From NCBI RefSeq assembly GCF_021129235.1, contig NZ_JAJOMA010000001.1, forward strand, positions 558,001 to 622,000: 64,000 nucleotides of DNA, read 5' to 3'. The DNA is from Kineosporia mesophila (lineage in GTDB: Bacteria > Actinomycetota > Actinomycetes > Actinomycetales > Kineosporiaceae). The translations under genes were made by a program, and so were the position numbers. Position 1 is the stretch's first letter. Every line of letters starts with the position of its first letter. Below are positions 51,699 to 59,549 of this stretch, piece by piece. Under the pieces are notes generated by a model that was not told the origin of the DNA, ran no database searches, and saw nothing but the letters and a program-made list of their open reading frames with translations.

Positions 51699-52251
51699 AG
51701 TGCTCGGGTGAGCGCGGTCATCTGCCGCACGATCTGATCCCGGCGACGGGAGAGATCCAGATCGGCGTCCAGCGCCGCCTCACTCACCTTTCCCAGCGAC
51801 CAGCACGCCGTGACCAGTGTGACGGCCGTGAGCAGCAGGTGCTCGGCGCTCTCCGGTCCAGGCCGGGCCCGGCCGTCTGGAAGCACTCCACCGGCCCCGC
51901 GCAGATCGGCCGGCGCCGCTCCAGCGCCACCGCCTGGTCCAGTTCGAGGCTCTCCCAGGCCAGCAGGCGCGGTAGTTCCGGCCGCGCCCGGTACCGGTCG
52001 AAGAGCGCGGCCGTGAATTCGCCGACCACCTCGGCACCCACTCGGGTGATGTCGATGCCCTCGAGCAGCCCCGTCAGCTCGTACGTCAGCACGGCGGCTT
52101 GCCCGCCGAAGTACTTGTACACGCGCTCCTTGTTGACGCCGGCGTCCCGCCCGATCGCGTCCATCCGCGCCCCCGCGAACCCGTGGGCCGCGAACTGCCG
52201 CACCCCCGCGTCCAAAAGCTTCTGCCGGGTCGCCTCCGTGTCCCACGCCAT
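51683..52251 (-). pseudogene. TetR family regulator, frameshifted
   Basis: From ATG 52251 the frame gives a good TetR N-terminus (MAWDTEATRQKLLDAGVRQF, helix-turn-helix MDAIGRDAGVNKERVYKYF) and much of the ligand domain as far as VECFQTAGPG. It then runs into a meaningless tail ending at 51784. The proper C-terminus (AEHLLLTAVTLVTACWSLGK to RALQETL, stop 51683-51685) continues in another frame. The shift lies at about 51845-51880 in a GC-rich CGGGCCCGGCC run. Either a real mutation or a base-calling error in that run. Confidence 0.75.
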
Positions 52252-52475
52252 AGTCACCAGCGTAAATCCCAACAATTAGTTGCAGTTTTTCCGGGGGGAG
52301 ACCTACGCCCCGATTTCCAACTGAACGTTTGGAAAATGCGATGAAGGCCTTGGCTCTGGGCGCACGAGGTGCCGCGTAGGACGCGTGGTGGCAGCTTCGC
52401 CGGCGCAGCGGGGGCACGAGGTGACGGCGGCCGGGCGATCGCGATGGCCTGAACCCCACCCCCTCCTCCGTGATC
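52252..52475. other. Non-coding stretch upstream of the broken tetR
   Basis: No gene, RNA or repeat is recognised here. It contains the AT-rich probable promoter of the broken tetR (52255-52285) and otherwise GC-rich unstructured sequence. Confidence 0.4.
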
Positions 52476-52510
52476 ATGCAAAACCTCCCCGGCGTTCTAG
52501 AACTTTGGAG
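52476..52510. repeat. Half-copy of the intergenic palindrome family
   Basis: GTGATCATGCAAAACCTCCC is one arm like the copy at 44632, followed by GGCGTTCTAGAACTTTGG, which resembles the GGAGTTCCAGAACTCC centre of the copy at 9677. The right arm is missing. It thus joins features of both sub-types. Confidence 0.6.
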
Positions 52511-52630
52511 CGGTCGACGTGGTCGCGGACGGGGGGCGAAGGTCTCGATTTGTAGTTGCCCCCCACTCTTGCGATAAAGTTTGGCGACGCCGAACGAGGG
52601 GCCGCTTCACGCGGAACCTCCTCGCGTGGC

Positions 52631-52703
52631 GGGGCTGTAGCGCAGCTGGTAGCGCACCTCCATGGCATGGAGGGGGTCAGGGGTTCGAATCCCCTCAGCT
52701 CCA
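52631..52703 (+). tRNA. tRNA-Ala (anticodon GGC)
   Basis: A 73-base cloverleaf: acceptor GGGGCTG with CAGCTCC (one G-U pair), D arm GCGC-GCGC, anticodon stem CCTCC/GGAGG with loop ATGGCAT and anticodon GGC, T arm AGGGG-TTCGAAT-CCCCT, discriminator A. CCA is not encoded. It is on its own strand-wise, with an AT-rich TAAAGT (52575-52580) upstream as a possible -10. The sequence to its right is an accessory, decaying region. Confidence 0.97.
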
Positions 52704-52838
52704 CTTGAGGGACACCTTAGGTGCCTTATTCCAACCCGGTAATTGGGTTCCGTCTCGCGGTGTTTGATTCCGTCAGACGTCGAACGGATTCAGAATCCGG
52801 TCCCGTTTCATGGTTCCGCCCGTGCGGTCCTGTCTGGG

Positions 52839-53138
52839 TTACTGCGAGAAATCCGCTCGTCTGTTGGCCTGACAAACTTGGTTTTTGGTTGTCTGCGGAG
52901 CCGGGATGAGCTGACTCCTCGACGTGAGCTGGAGGGCCTGCACAGTAGCGATGTGCTCGGGTGTGGCCTCGATCGTCGTCGTACCCAGGGCATGCCTGGC
53001 GGTGATCGGAAACGAGAACGCGGTAGACGTCTCGGAGCCGGAGGAGCTCTCGGCGTCGGAGTCAGAACCGCCACCACAGGCGGTCAGCGGTAGCGCGGCC
53101 GTGGCTGCGATCGCCCGGGGTAGGCGACGACGTGAGAT
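52839..53138 (-). pseudogene. Siderophore-binding lipoprotein (FecB-like), N-terminal remnant
   Basis: The frame from 53138 reads SRRRLPRAIAATAALPLTAC, a lipoprotein signal with lipobox LTAC, then a Gly/Ser/acidic linker and FPITARHALGTTTIEATPEHIATV, the opening of iron-siderophore binding proteins. After that the sequence becomes unrelated and stops at 52839, so about four fifths of the protein is missing. The codon where the start should be is ATC (53136-53138), although GAAAGGA lies nine bases before it, so the ATG seems to have mutated. A damaged IdeR box is upstream. Alternative: a short secreted protein, which the missing start argues against. Confidence 0.65.
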
Positions 53139-53250
53139 ACGGGGTGCTTCCTTTCACCCGCCCTCCACGAGGACGCCCTCCACGGGGAAGGGGCGCGCTG
53201 CGAGGGGATACAAGGGCATGCGGCGCAGCCTGGAGTCTGCGCCGCACCCC

Positions 53251-53268
53251 CTTGGTTGCCTAACCTGA
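53251..53268 (-). promoter_or_regulatory. Degenerate IdeR iron box upstream of the lipoprotein remnant
   Basis: On the minus strand AGGTTAGGC-AACC-AA matches the IdeR consensus AGGTTAGGCTAACCTAA except for missing bases in the right half. It lies 113 bases upstream of the remnant's start position, which is reasonable for control of an iron-uptake gene. Confidence 0.45.
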
Positions 53269-53338
53269 GCTCCGTTGACGGTCTGCGGCCGGCATCCGCG
53301 AACTGGTCACTTCATCCTGTCAGGTGAAGACTGGTGTG

Positions 53339-53797
53339 ATGGGTGCAGATCGTGAGGACCAGTTGTTCGAGATCGGCGATCTCGCCTTTGCGTTCACGCA
53401 GCAGCTCCAGCCGTTCCTCGACGAGGTTTTCGCAGCCTGCACGCCCCTGGAGACCACGGTGCTGCGGGTGCTGTTTCGCGAACCTGGCATGTCGGCTCGC
53501 GCCGCCGCCGCGGCGGCCAAACTGCCACCGAGCAACTTCAGCCGCGCCTTGCGTGGGTTGGAGGCCAAGGGCTTCGTCGTGCGGGAACCCGACGCGCACG
53601 ATGGCCGGGCCGTCCGTTTGTTCCCCTCCGAGCAGGCCCGGGGCTACCGCGACCGCTTCCGGGACGCCTCGGTCGTCGCCTTCGACAACCAGATCCCCGA
53701 CACCGCCGAGCTCGCCGTCGTCATCGAGACTCTTCGCGCGCTCGAGCAGTGCCTCGCTGCCTGGAACGCCGACCGCCCCGGCGGAAGGTCTGCGTAG
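53339..53797 (+). CDS. MarR family transcriptional regulator
   Basis: A 152-residue winged-helix protein: LETTVLRVLFREPGMSARAA, recognition part KLPPSNFSRALRGLEAKGFV, and the wing REPDAHDGRAVRLFPSE, the MarR D-x-R-D/G-R-A pattern. The start is ATG 53339, preferred to GTG 53324. It lies 54 bases before an oxidoreductase gene on the same strand, with an AT-rich dyad between them, so it probably controls that gene. Confidence 0.88.
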   Translation: MGADREDQLFEIGDLAFAFTQQLQPFLDEVFAACTPLETTVLRVLFREPGMSARAAAAAAKLPPSNFSRALRGLEAKGFVVREPDAHDGRAVRLFPSEQARGYRDRFRDASVVAFDNQIPDTAELAVVIETLRALEQCLAAWNADRPGGRSA

Positions 53798-53800
53798 GGC

Positions 53801-53837
53801 TTGCTACCATTCCTCATTAGTTATCAAACGATAGCAA
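53801..53837. promoter_or_regulatory. Probable MarR operator before the oxidoreductase
   Basis: TTGCTA (53801-53806) and TAGCAA (53832-53837) are inverted around an AT-rich core containing TATC-AAAC-GATA. This is the most AT-rich spot locally, directly before the ribosome site GAGGAG of the next gene. Confidence 0.4.
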
Positions 53838-53851
53838 TATGAGGAGCTGTG

Positions 53852-54835
53852 ATGCGGGCAATCGTGGTGCGGACGTTCGGCGGTGCCGAGGTGCTCCGAC
53901 TGGAGGACCAGGCCGATCTCACCCCGGGCCCTGGTGAGGTCGTGGTCGACGTCGCGTTCGCCGACGTCGGGACCCTCGACCGGCTGATCCGCGCCGGGCG
54001 GTTCGGCGAGATCTTCGGTTTCGAACCGCCCTACGTGCCGGGCAGCGGCGTGGGCGGAACCGTCCGTGCGGTCGGAGTCGGCGTCGACGAGAACTGGATC
54101 GGGCAGTCGGTCATCGGCGGCACCGGAACCGACGGACCCACCGGCGGATACGCCGAACAAGCAGTGCTGACGGCGGACGCCCTCATCGCCGTACCCGCCG
54201 GCATCGGTGTTGACGTTGCGACGTCGCTACTCAACGACGGAACGACGAGCCAGTTGCTGCTCGAGGTCGCCGCCCCCACTCTTGACGACCGCGTCCTCGT
54301 TCTCGCGGCCGCCGGTGCGGCGGGGACGCTGCTGGTGCAGTTGCTCCAGGCCAGGGGCGTTCCGGTGGTCGCGGCCGCCGGAGGTGCGCAGAAGACGGCC
54401 GCACTGCGTGACCTCGGCATCACCCACGTCGTCGACTACTCCAGCCAGGACTGGACCGCGCAGATCGCGTCCATCTTTCAGGACGGCCCCACGATCGTCC
54501 TCGACGGCGCTGGAGCCGCTCTCGGAGGCGAGGCCTTCACGCTGCTGGCCGACCGGGGCCGGATCGTCAGTTACGGCACCAGCGCAGGAATATTCGCCCA
54601 GTTCGACACCGGCGACGCGCACCGCCGCGGCATCAGCATCACCAACCTCATGGACCTGCCCACCGTCACCCCGCCAGACCGGATCCGCCTGCTGGTAAAG
54701 GCTTTGGACGCCGCCGCATCCGGGGAAGCCGCCCCTCTGCTCACCCACGTGCCCCTCGCCGACGCGGCGAAGGCGCACATGGCACTGGAGCAGCGCACCG
54801 CGATTGGGAAGACTGTTCTGGCTGTCGTCGGGTGA
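53852..54835 (+). CDS. Zinc-independent quinone oxidoreductase-like (MDR superfamily)
   Basis: A 327-residue medium-chain reductase: GroES-like N-terminal half (VVVDVAFADVGTLDRLIRAG, YVPGSGVGGTVRAVG) and a Rossmann half with LVLAAAGAAGTLLVQLLQARG, the quinone-reductase AAAGGVG-type cofactor loop. It has no zinc-ligand cysteines, so it is probably NADPH:quinone oxidoreductase-like. The start is ATG 53852 with GAGGAG at 53841-53846; a GTG directly before it is in frame. Likely under control of the upstream MarR protein and used against reactive quinones or similar compounds. Confidence 0.9.
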   Translation: MRAIVVRTFGGAEVLRLEDQADLTPGPGEVVVDVAFADVGTLDRLIRAGRFGEIFGFEPPYVPGSGVGGTVRAVGVGVDENWIGQSVIGGTGTDGPTGGYAEQAVLTADALIAVPAGIGVDVATSLLNDGTTSQLLLEVAAPTLDDRVLVLAAAGAAGTLLVQLLQARGVPVVAAAGGAQKTAALRDLGITHVVDYSSQDWTAQIASIFQDGPTIVLDGAGAALGGEAFTLLADRGRIVSYGTSAGIFAQFDTGDAHRRGISITNLMDLPTVTPPDRIRLLVKALDAAASGEAAPLLTHVPLADAAKAHMALEQRTAIGKTVLAVVG

Positions 54836-55001
54836 CGTGAGGGGAACGATGCACGCGTCGGGCATCACGATGCCTTCACCGATGCGGTCAGCGAGCTGGT
54901 TTTGCTGATCGCTCGGCGGGGCCGGTCCCTCGCGTCGTTCACGATCGGTTTCACCCTCGGGCGTGGATCGGCTAACCCGGCAACCGGGCCAGGGCCGCAG
55001 A

Positions 55002-55226
55002 TCATCGGTCTTGGCCGTGGCTGTCGCGCATCCTCACACCCAGGTTCCGGAACCTGGACCAGACGGGTTTGGGGTCCGTGCCGAGCCGATCGCCGATGAG
55101 GGTCAGGAGCCAGCCGTCCTCGGAGAGGCGTGCCGCCTCAACCGCGTCGAAGTCGTCGAGATCCTTGCGGCGCATCGTGACTCCGCTGCCGTGGAGATGT
55201 GCGGAGACGGTTCGTCGGTGGATGCC
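55002..55226 (-). pseudogene. Recombinase-type C-terminal helix-turn-helix remnant
   Basis: The minus-strand frame 55226-55002 reads [20 protein letters not shown], then [36 protein letters not shown] and [13 protein letters not shown] before TGA. This double helix-turn-helix with the VRMRDSHG ending is the usual C-terminus of a group of actinobacterial resolvase-like/mobile-element proteins. The catalytic part is missing, so it is a relic. The 166 bases between it and the preceding oxidoreductase gene show nothing recognisable. Confidence 0.6.
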
Positions 55227-55237
55227 GGATTCCTGAG

Positions 55238-55285
55238 CCTGGACCAGACGGTCCTGGGATCGACGCCGAGCCGATCACCGAGTTC
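55238..55285 (-). repeat. Second partial copy of the recombinase HTH end
   Basis: 55238-55285 repeats 55053-55100 with about ten changes. On the minus strand it encodes [19 protein letters not shown], the same helix as [17 protein letters not shown] in the neighbouring remnant, but in another frame. It suggests a rearranged or doubly inserted element. Confidence 0.55.
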
Positions 55286-55373
55286 ATTGGCCCAGGTACG
55301 GGTCGTTCAGCAACGGCAGGGCCTTCTGCCCGGTGAAGCCGTGGTCGCTCGGCGTCGGATCGGCGGCGGCCAC

Positions 55374-55988
55374 TCATCCCGCCGGGGTGCCGCGCAGTAA
55401 GGTCCGGCTGGCGGACACGGCCAGATCGGCGATCTCGTCGATGGTTTCCTGATTGCGGAAGAACCCGTCCGCATACAGCCGGACGTACCCGTGGGCGGCT
55501 ACCAGGTGCTGCCCGACCAGCGTCAGGCACGTTCCGTGATCCTGCCCGGTGGCCTGCTCGGCCAGTTCCCGGAGCAGATCCATCAGTCGCCGACCAGCGT
55601 CGATCAGCGCAGCGTTCTGCAACCGCCCCAGATCGCCCGCGAAGATGACATCGAAACCAGCGCCCCGGGTACCCACGAACCGCACGTAGGCACCGGCTGT
55701 GACCACGAAGCGCTCGGCCGGGTCGCTGCCCGCGCCCGCCACGGCCCGGCCGAACTGCTCGGCCAGCTCGATGGCGGCCTGCGTCGCCACCGCGACCATC
55801 AGGTGGTCGCGATCGGGGAAATGCCGGTAGGGCGCCGCCGTGCTGACCCCGAGCCTGCGCGCCACCTGAGCGACCGAAAAGCCGGCCAGGCCGGATTCCG
55901 CGAGCAGACCGAAACTCGCCTCGATCAGCGCCGGACGCAGCTCGCCGTGGTGGTAACGACCATGCTGGTTCTGAGCTTTTCCGGGCAC
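55374..55988 (-). CDS. TetR family transcriptional regulator
   Basis: A 204-residue repressor-like protein: helix-turn-helix SVAQVARRLGVSTAAPYRHF (about residues 38-57) and a helical C-terminal domain of the TetR_C type. The N-terminus HGRYHHGELRPALIEA is typical of one actinobacterial group. The start is GTG 55988. It is divergent from an MFS exporter across 110 bases that hold a direct repeat, so it most likely represses that exporter. Confidence 0.92.
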   Translation of the reverse strand: MPGKAQNQHGRYHHGELRPALIEASFGLLAESGLAGFSVAQVARRLGVSTAAPYRHFPDRDHLMVAVATQAAIELAEQFGRAVAGAGSDPAERFVVTAGAYVRFVGTRGAGFDVIFAGDLGRLQNAALIDAGRRLMDLLRELAEQATGQDHGTCLTLVGQHLVAAHGYVRLYADGFFRNQETIDEIADLAVSASRTLLRGTPAG

Positions 55989-56025
55989 CGGCCGCTCCGC
56001 TCACTGTTCTCGCTGGATTGACGTG

Positions 56026-56066
56026 ATAGCCCTCTTACTCTAGCTTGTAATAGCCCACTTACATAG
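56026..56066. promoter_or_regulatory. Direct repeat between tetR and the MFS gene
   Basis: ATAGCCCTCTTACTCTAG (56026-56043) and ATAGCCCACTTACATAG (56050-56066) are near-identical and 24 bases apart in an AT-rich setting that also offers TAATAG and TTACAT promoter-like bases. Probably the binding sites of the divergent TetR protein. Confidence 0.5.
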
Positions 56067-56098
56067 TAGTGCAGCTGCATCCTGGAATGAGGAGTATC

Positions 56099-57580
56099 GT
56101 GTCAAGGCAACAGGTTTCCCACGACCGGCGCCGGTGGCTGGCGCTGATCACGGTCTGTCTGGCGCAGCTGATGATCGCCCTGGACACCACCATCGTGAAT
56201 GTGGCTCTCCCGCAGATCCAGCGCGACCTGGACCTCAGCCAGAGCAGCCTGACCTGGGTCGTCAACGCCTTCCTGGTCACCTTCGGCTGTTTCCTTCTGC
56301 CGGCCGGTCGGCTCGGCGATCTCGCCGGGCGCAAGCGGGTTTTCCTCGCCGGCCTGGCCGTGTTCACCGTCGCCTCGCTGCTGTGCGGGCTGGCGCAGAC
56401 GCCGGCGCTGCTGATCGGCGCCCGGTTCCTCCAGGGGATCGGCGCGGCCGTGCAGTCCTCGGTGATCCTGGCCATCATCGTCATCGAGTTCCCCGTGCCG
56501 CAGGAGCGCGCCCGGGCGATGAGTGCCTGGGTGTTCACCGCGGTGGCCGGCGCGTCACTCGGTCTGCTCGCCGGCGGTGTGCTTACCCAACTGCTCAGCT
56601 GGCACTGGGCCTTCTTCGTGAACATCCCGGTCGGCCTCGCCGCCGGTCTGGCCGGCTGGGTGCTCATCCCCGACGATCGTGGCATCGGCTTCTCGGAGGG
56701 CATCGACTGGCTCGGCTCCCTGCTCATCACGGTGGCACTGGCCGCCGCGGTGTACGGGATCGTCGAACCGGCCACCTACGGCTGGGGCTCACCGCACACC
56801 CTCGTACCTCTCGCCCTTGCGCTGGTGCTGCTGGCTGCCTTCGTGGCGGTCGAGAACCGCCACCCCAATCCGATTTTCCCGCTGCGCATCCTCAAGCTGC
56901 ACGGCCTGATCCTCTCCAGTGCGATCCGCGGCCTGATGGTCTCCGGTGTGCTCGGAATGTTCTTCCTCGGCAGTCTTTATCAGGAGCAGGTTCTCGGGTA
57001 CGGCGCCCTGGAGACCGGCCTGGCGTTCCTGCCCTACGCGGTGTCCGTGGCGATCCTGTCGCTGGGACTCACCCGCCGGCTGGTGACCCGCTTCGGGTCG
57101 GTCCCGGTCATCGCCGTGGGCGTGGCCGTCGCCGCGGCCGGGATGCTCATGCTCCTGCTGGGCGGAACCCACGCCGGGTACTTCCCCTTTCTGTTCCTGG
57201 CGTTCCTCGGCATGGGCCTGGGCATGGGCACCGCCTTCAGCCCGCTGACGATGATCGCGATGGCCGAGGTTCCCCATCGGGACGCGGGGCTGGCGTCGGG
57301 CATCGTCAACGTCTCCCAGCAGGTCGCGGGCGCGCTCGGACTGGCGCTGCTGACGACGATCGCCACCAGCCGTTCAGCCGGCCTGTCCCGGGCCGGGCAG
57401 GGTGTCGACGCCTCCTTGGTCGGCGGCTACCACCGTGCCTACGAGTTCGGAGCCGGTGCGCTCGTGCTGGCGCTGATCCTCGTGGTCACTGTTCTGCGCA
57501 AGCACGTGCCGAACTTGCCGTCGGCACCGGAATCACCACCACTGGATGAGGCGAAGACCACCGATGAAATCTCAGGCTGA
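56099..57580 (+). CDS. MFS drug exporter, DHA2 (14-helix) family
   Basis: A 493-residue integral membrane transporter with about 14 hydrophobic segments. Visible are the first helix ALDTTIVNVALPQI (motif D1), the loop motif A GRLGDLAGRKRV and motif C-like GASLGLLAGGVL. It should export hydrophobic compounds using the proton gradient (EmrB/QacA-like). The start chosen is GTG 56099 after GAGGAG (56089-56094); ATG 56087 and GTG 56069 are in frame upstream. It is controlled by the divergent TetR and overlaps the aldo-keto reductase gene by 17 bases. Confidence 0.92.
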   Translation: MSRQQVSHDRRRWLALITVCLAQLMIALDTTIVNVALPQIQRDLDLSQSSLTWVVNAFLVTFGCFLLPAGRLGDLAGRKRVFLAGLAVFTVASLLCGLAQTPALLIGARFLQGIGAAVQSSVILAIIVIEFPVPQERARAMSAWVFTAVAGASLGLLAGGVLTQLLSWHWAFFVNIPVGLAAGLAGWVLIPDDRGIGFSEGIDWLGSLLITVALAAAVYGIVEPATYGWGSPHTLVPLALALVLLAAFVAVENRHPNPIFPLRILKLHGLILSSAIRGLMVSGVLGMFFLGSLYQEQVLGYGALETGLAFLPYAVSVAILSLGLTRRLVTRFGSVPVIAVGVAVAAAGMLMLLLGGTHAGYFPFLFLAFLGMGLGMGTAFSPLTMIAMAEVPHRDAGLASGIVNVSQQVAGALGLALLTTIATSRSAGLSRAGQGVDASLVGGYHRAYEFGAGALVLALILVVTVLRKHVPNLPSAPESPPLDEAKTTDEISG

Positions 57581-58421
57581 ATACCCCATGCCTCCAGCGA
57601 TGAGAACGAACAACGGCATCGACATTCCGCAGGCAGGCTTCGGCGTCTACCAGATTCCGGCCTCGCGAACGACCGAGATGGTGCGCGTGGCCCTCGACGC
57701 TGGTTACCGGCACATCGATACCGCGCAGGTGTACGGCAACGAGGCCGAGGTGGGCACCGCGATCGCAGAATCCGGCCTGCCGCGCGAGGACGTCTTCATC
57801 ACGACCAAGCTGAATCCACAGCGCCACGGATACGTCTCGACCGGCCGGGAACTCGAGGAAAGCTTGAGGAAACTCCGGACCTCGTACGTCGACCTCTACC
57901 TCCTGCACTGGCCCTCACCGGGTAAGGACCAGTACCTGGAGAGCTGGCGAGCATGTGAAAACCTGCTGGCCGAGGGCAAAGTCCGTTCGATCGGCGTATC
58001 GAACCTCACCGTCCCCGATCTGGTCTGGCTGGCCGGACAGTCGCAGACCGCACCGGCGGTCAACCAGGTGGAACTTCATCCGAGCTTCCAGCAAGGTGAA
58101 CTGCGTCAGTATCACCGCTCGCGGGGGATCATCACCCAGGCTTGGGGTCCGCTGGCCTGGGGAGAAGCGCTGAAAGATCCCACACTCCAGGCGCTCGCGA
58201 AGAAGTATGGAAAGACTCCGGCGCAGCTGATCCTGCGCTGGCAGGTCCAGCTCGGCAACATTCCCATCGGCAAATCGGCCACGCCCTCGCGGATCCGGGA
58301 GAACGCCGCCATCTTCGACTTCCGGATCAATGCTGATGACATGGAAAGGATCGCTACGCTGGACAACGATCCTCACGGCGCCCCCGTCCGGACGATGTCG
58401 GCAGGCCTTCCGCGCTGGTAG
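57564..58421 (+). CDS. Aldo/keto reductase
   Basis: A 285-residue NADPH-dependent TIM-barrel reductase with the full catalytic set: Asp in GYRHIDTAQVYGNE, Tyr in the same block, Lys in FITTKLN and His in LLHWPSP. The cofactor end has IPIGKSATPSRIREN. The start is ATG 57564 overlapping the exporter gene; ATG 57588 and 57600 are alternatives. Close to 2,5-diketo-gluconate reductase-like enzymes. Co-transcription with the exporter suggests detoxification of a carbonyl compound. Confidence 0.92.
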   Translation: MKSQAEYPMPPAMRTNNGIDIPQAGFGVYQIPASRTTEMVRVALDAGYRHIDTAQVYGNEAEVGTAIAESGLPREDVFITTKLNPQRHGYVSTGRELEESLRKLRTSYVDLYLLHWPSPGKDQYLESWRACENLLAEGKVRSIGVSNLTVPDLVWLAGQSQTAPAVNQVELHPSFQQGELRQYHRSRGIITQAWGPLAWGEALKDPTLQALAKKYGKTPAQLILRWQVQLGNIPIGKSATPSRIRENAAIFDFRINADDMERIATLDNDPHGAPVRTMSAGLPRW

Positions 58422-58548
58422 CCGTAACTCAGCCCGTACGAACGGATCGGCTTCGCTGGGCGGCTGGCCGGGCAAGAACGCGACGCCGGTGCCCGATCGG
58501 GCAGACGACTGGTGTAGCTACCTTCTGATGGTTTGATGGGGACTTCCG

Positions 58549-59124
58549 AAGGTCGACTCCTTCTTCGGTCCCGCGTGCTCCTTCGCCTAAACCGCGTCCC
58601 GGTGGATCCTCGAGGTCGAGAGCAAGCGCGACATCGACCTGAGTTTCCGGGTTATGAGCCTGTCGGTGCTCAACGAACACCGCGAGATCGAAGACTGGTA
58701 ACGCATCTTCTGTGACCGCGCCTGGGGTCCGGCGCGTTTCTGTATCGCGTCGGCCCAGACCCACGGTGACGAGGTACTGCGTGACCTGTGCACGGCGCTG
58801 GGCACCCGCATCCACACGGCGGAACAAGGACTACGCCGAGGTGATCGCCCAGGCGCTGGCTGAGGTCGGCCGCCGCGGCCGGCAGCACCGACCACGACGA
58901 GGAAACTGCGGCGCAGCCATCGCAAGGCCCTCGACCTGGTCGGTGAAGACCTCGGCGCACTGTCCATCCACATCGACGGCGTCGGGTTCTTCGGGCCGGT
59001 GCTCAACGCGATCCCGCGGGGCGAGGAAGCCGTCGAGGTCTTCGACGCGGCGCCGGCGCTGGCCCGCAACCCGCACTTCTTCGAGATCAAGCGGGCCCGG
59101 TCCGATGGTCTGAGCCACGACTGA
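58549..59124 (+). pseudogene. DsbA-family mycothiol-dependent oxidoreductase (Rv2466c-like), multiply broken
   Basis: Fragments in three frames line up with the Rv2466c family. Frame 1 reads FFGPACSFA[14 protein letters not shown], then [22 protein letters not shown]-stop, DRAWGPARF and ALGTRIH (58549 to about 58830). Frame 2 has [16 protein letters not shown] (about 58831-58870). Frame 3 has KLRRSHRKALDLVGEDLG, IHIDGVGFFGPVLNAIPRGE and NPHFFEIKR to TGA 59122-59124. Two nonsense codons (58588-58590 and 58699-58701), at least two frameshifts and no start codon make it dead. The family reduces substrates with mycothiol, which supports an actinobacterial origin. Confidence 0.8.
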
Positions 59125-59500
59125 GCTGATGGTTGCCAGTCCGGAGGACGCTCGCCGTAGCGTGACGGCCGAGTGCGGCGGAGCCCCACCACCGCCGAAT
59201 CGACCGGGGACCGTGCTCGGCCCCTTTCTGCCTACGGCCATACCTCCCGCGTGACGCCACCGCGGCGAGATGAACGCTCCGAGACAGGCCGTGAGGGGCC
59301 TTCCCGGCCCGGGCAAAGTGTGATGACTGGCCATCACTAATCGAAATGTTTCCTGCACTGAGGGCTATTTTGCCCGGATCAACCGTCCGACTTTGCCCAA
59401 TCTTTACCTCGAAGAAATCTTGACCTTTTCTATCAAGTTACTCAAACTCGAGCCGAAGCCGTTTGATCTTCGCGGGCCGACCCGGCCGTCCACGTCCGCC
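59125..59500. other. AT-richer non-coding stretch before the YbaB-like gene
   Basis: No gene is recognised. From about 59300 the sequence is much richer in A and T than its surroundings and contains short dyads, such as CTTGA/TCAAG at 59419-59437. It is the likely promoter region of the gene cluster that starts at 59550. Confidence 0.5.
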
Positions 59501-59525
59501 TGATCTCACTTGATCCTGCTTGATT
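59501..59525. promoter_or_regulatory. Helically phased TGATC repeats upstream of the YbaB-like gene
   Basis: TGATC, TGATC and TGATT begin at 59501, 59511 and 59521, exactly ten bases apart and each preceded by C or CT. Another TTTGATC lies at 59462. Regular one-turn spacing on one face of the helix suggests cooperative protein binding 25-50 bases before the start codon. Confidence 0.5.
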
Positions 59526-59549
59526 CGGCCTATCGAGAAGAGACCACGG

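Noticed and set aside
58490-58503. 14-bp perfect palindrome TGCCCGATCGGGCA after the aldo-keto reductase gene
   Set aside because: Short, without loop, and expected by chance at this GC content; too weak to call a terminator.
58712-59113. 133-codon frame in the region right of the aldo-keto reductase
   Set aside because: Only its [16 protein letters not shown] part has meaning, as one piece of the broken DsbA-type gene; the rest is out of frame.
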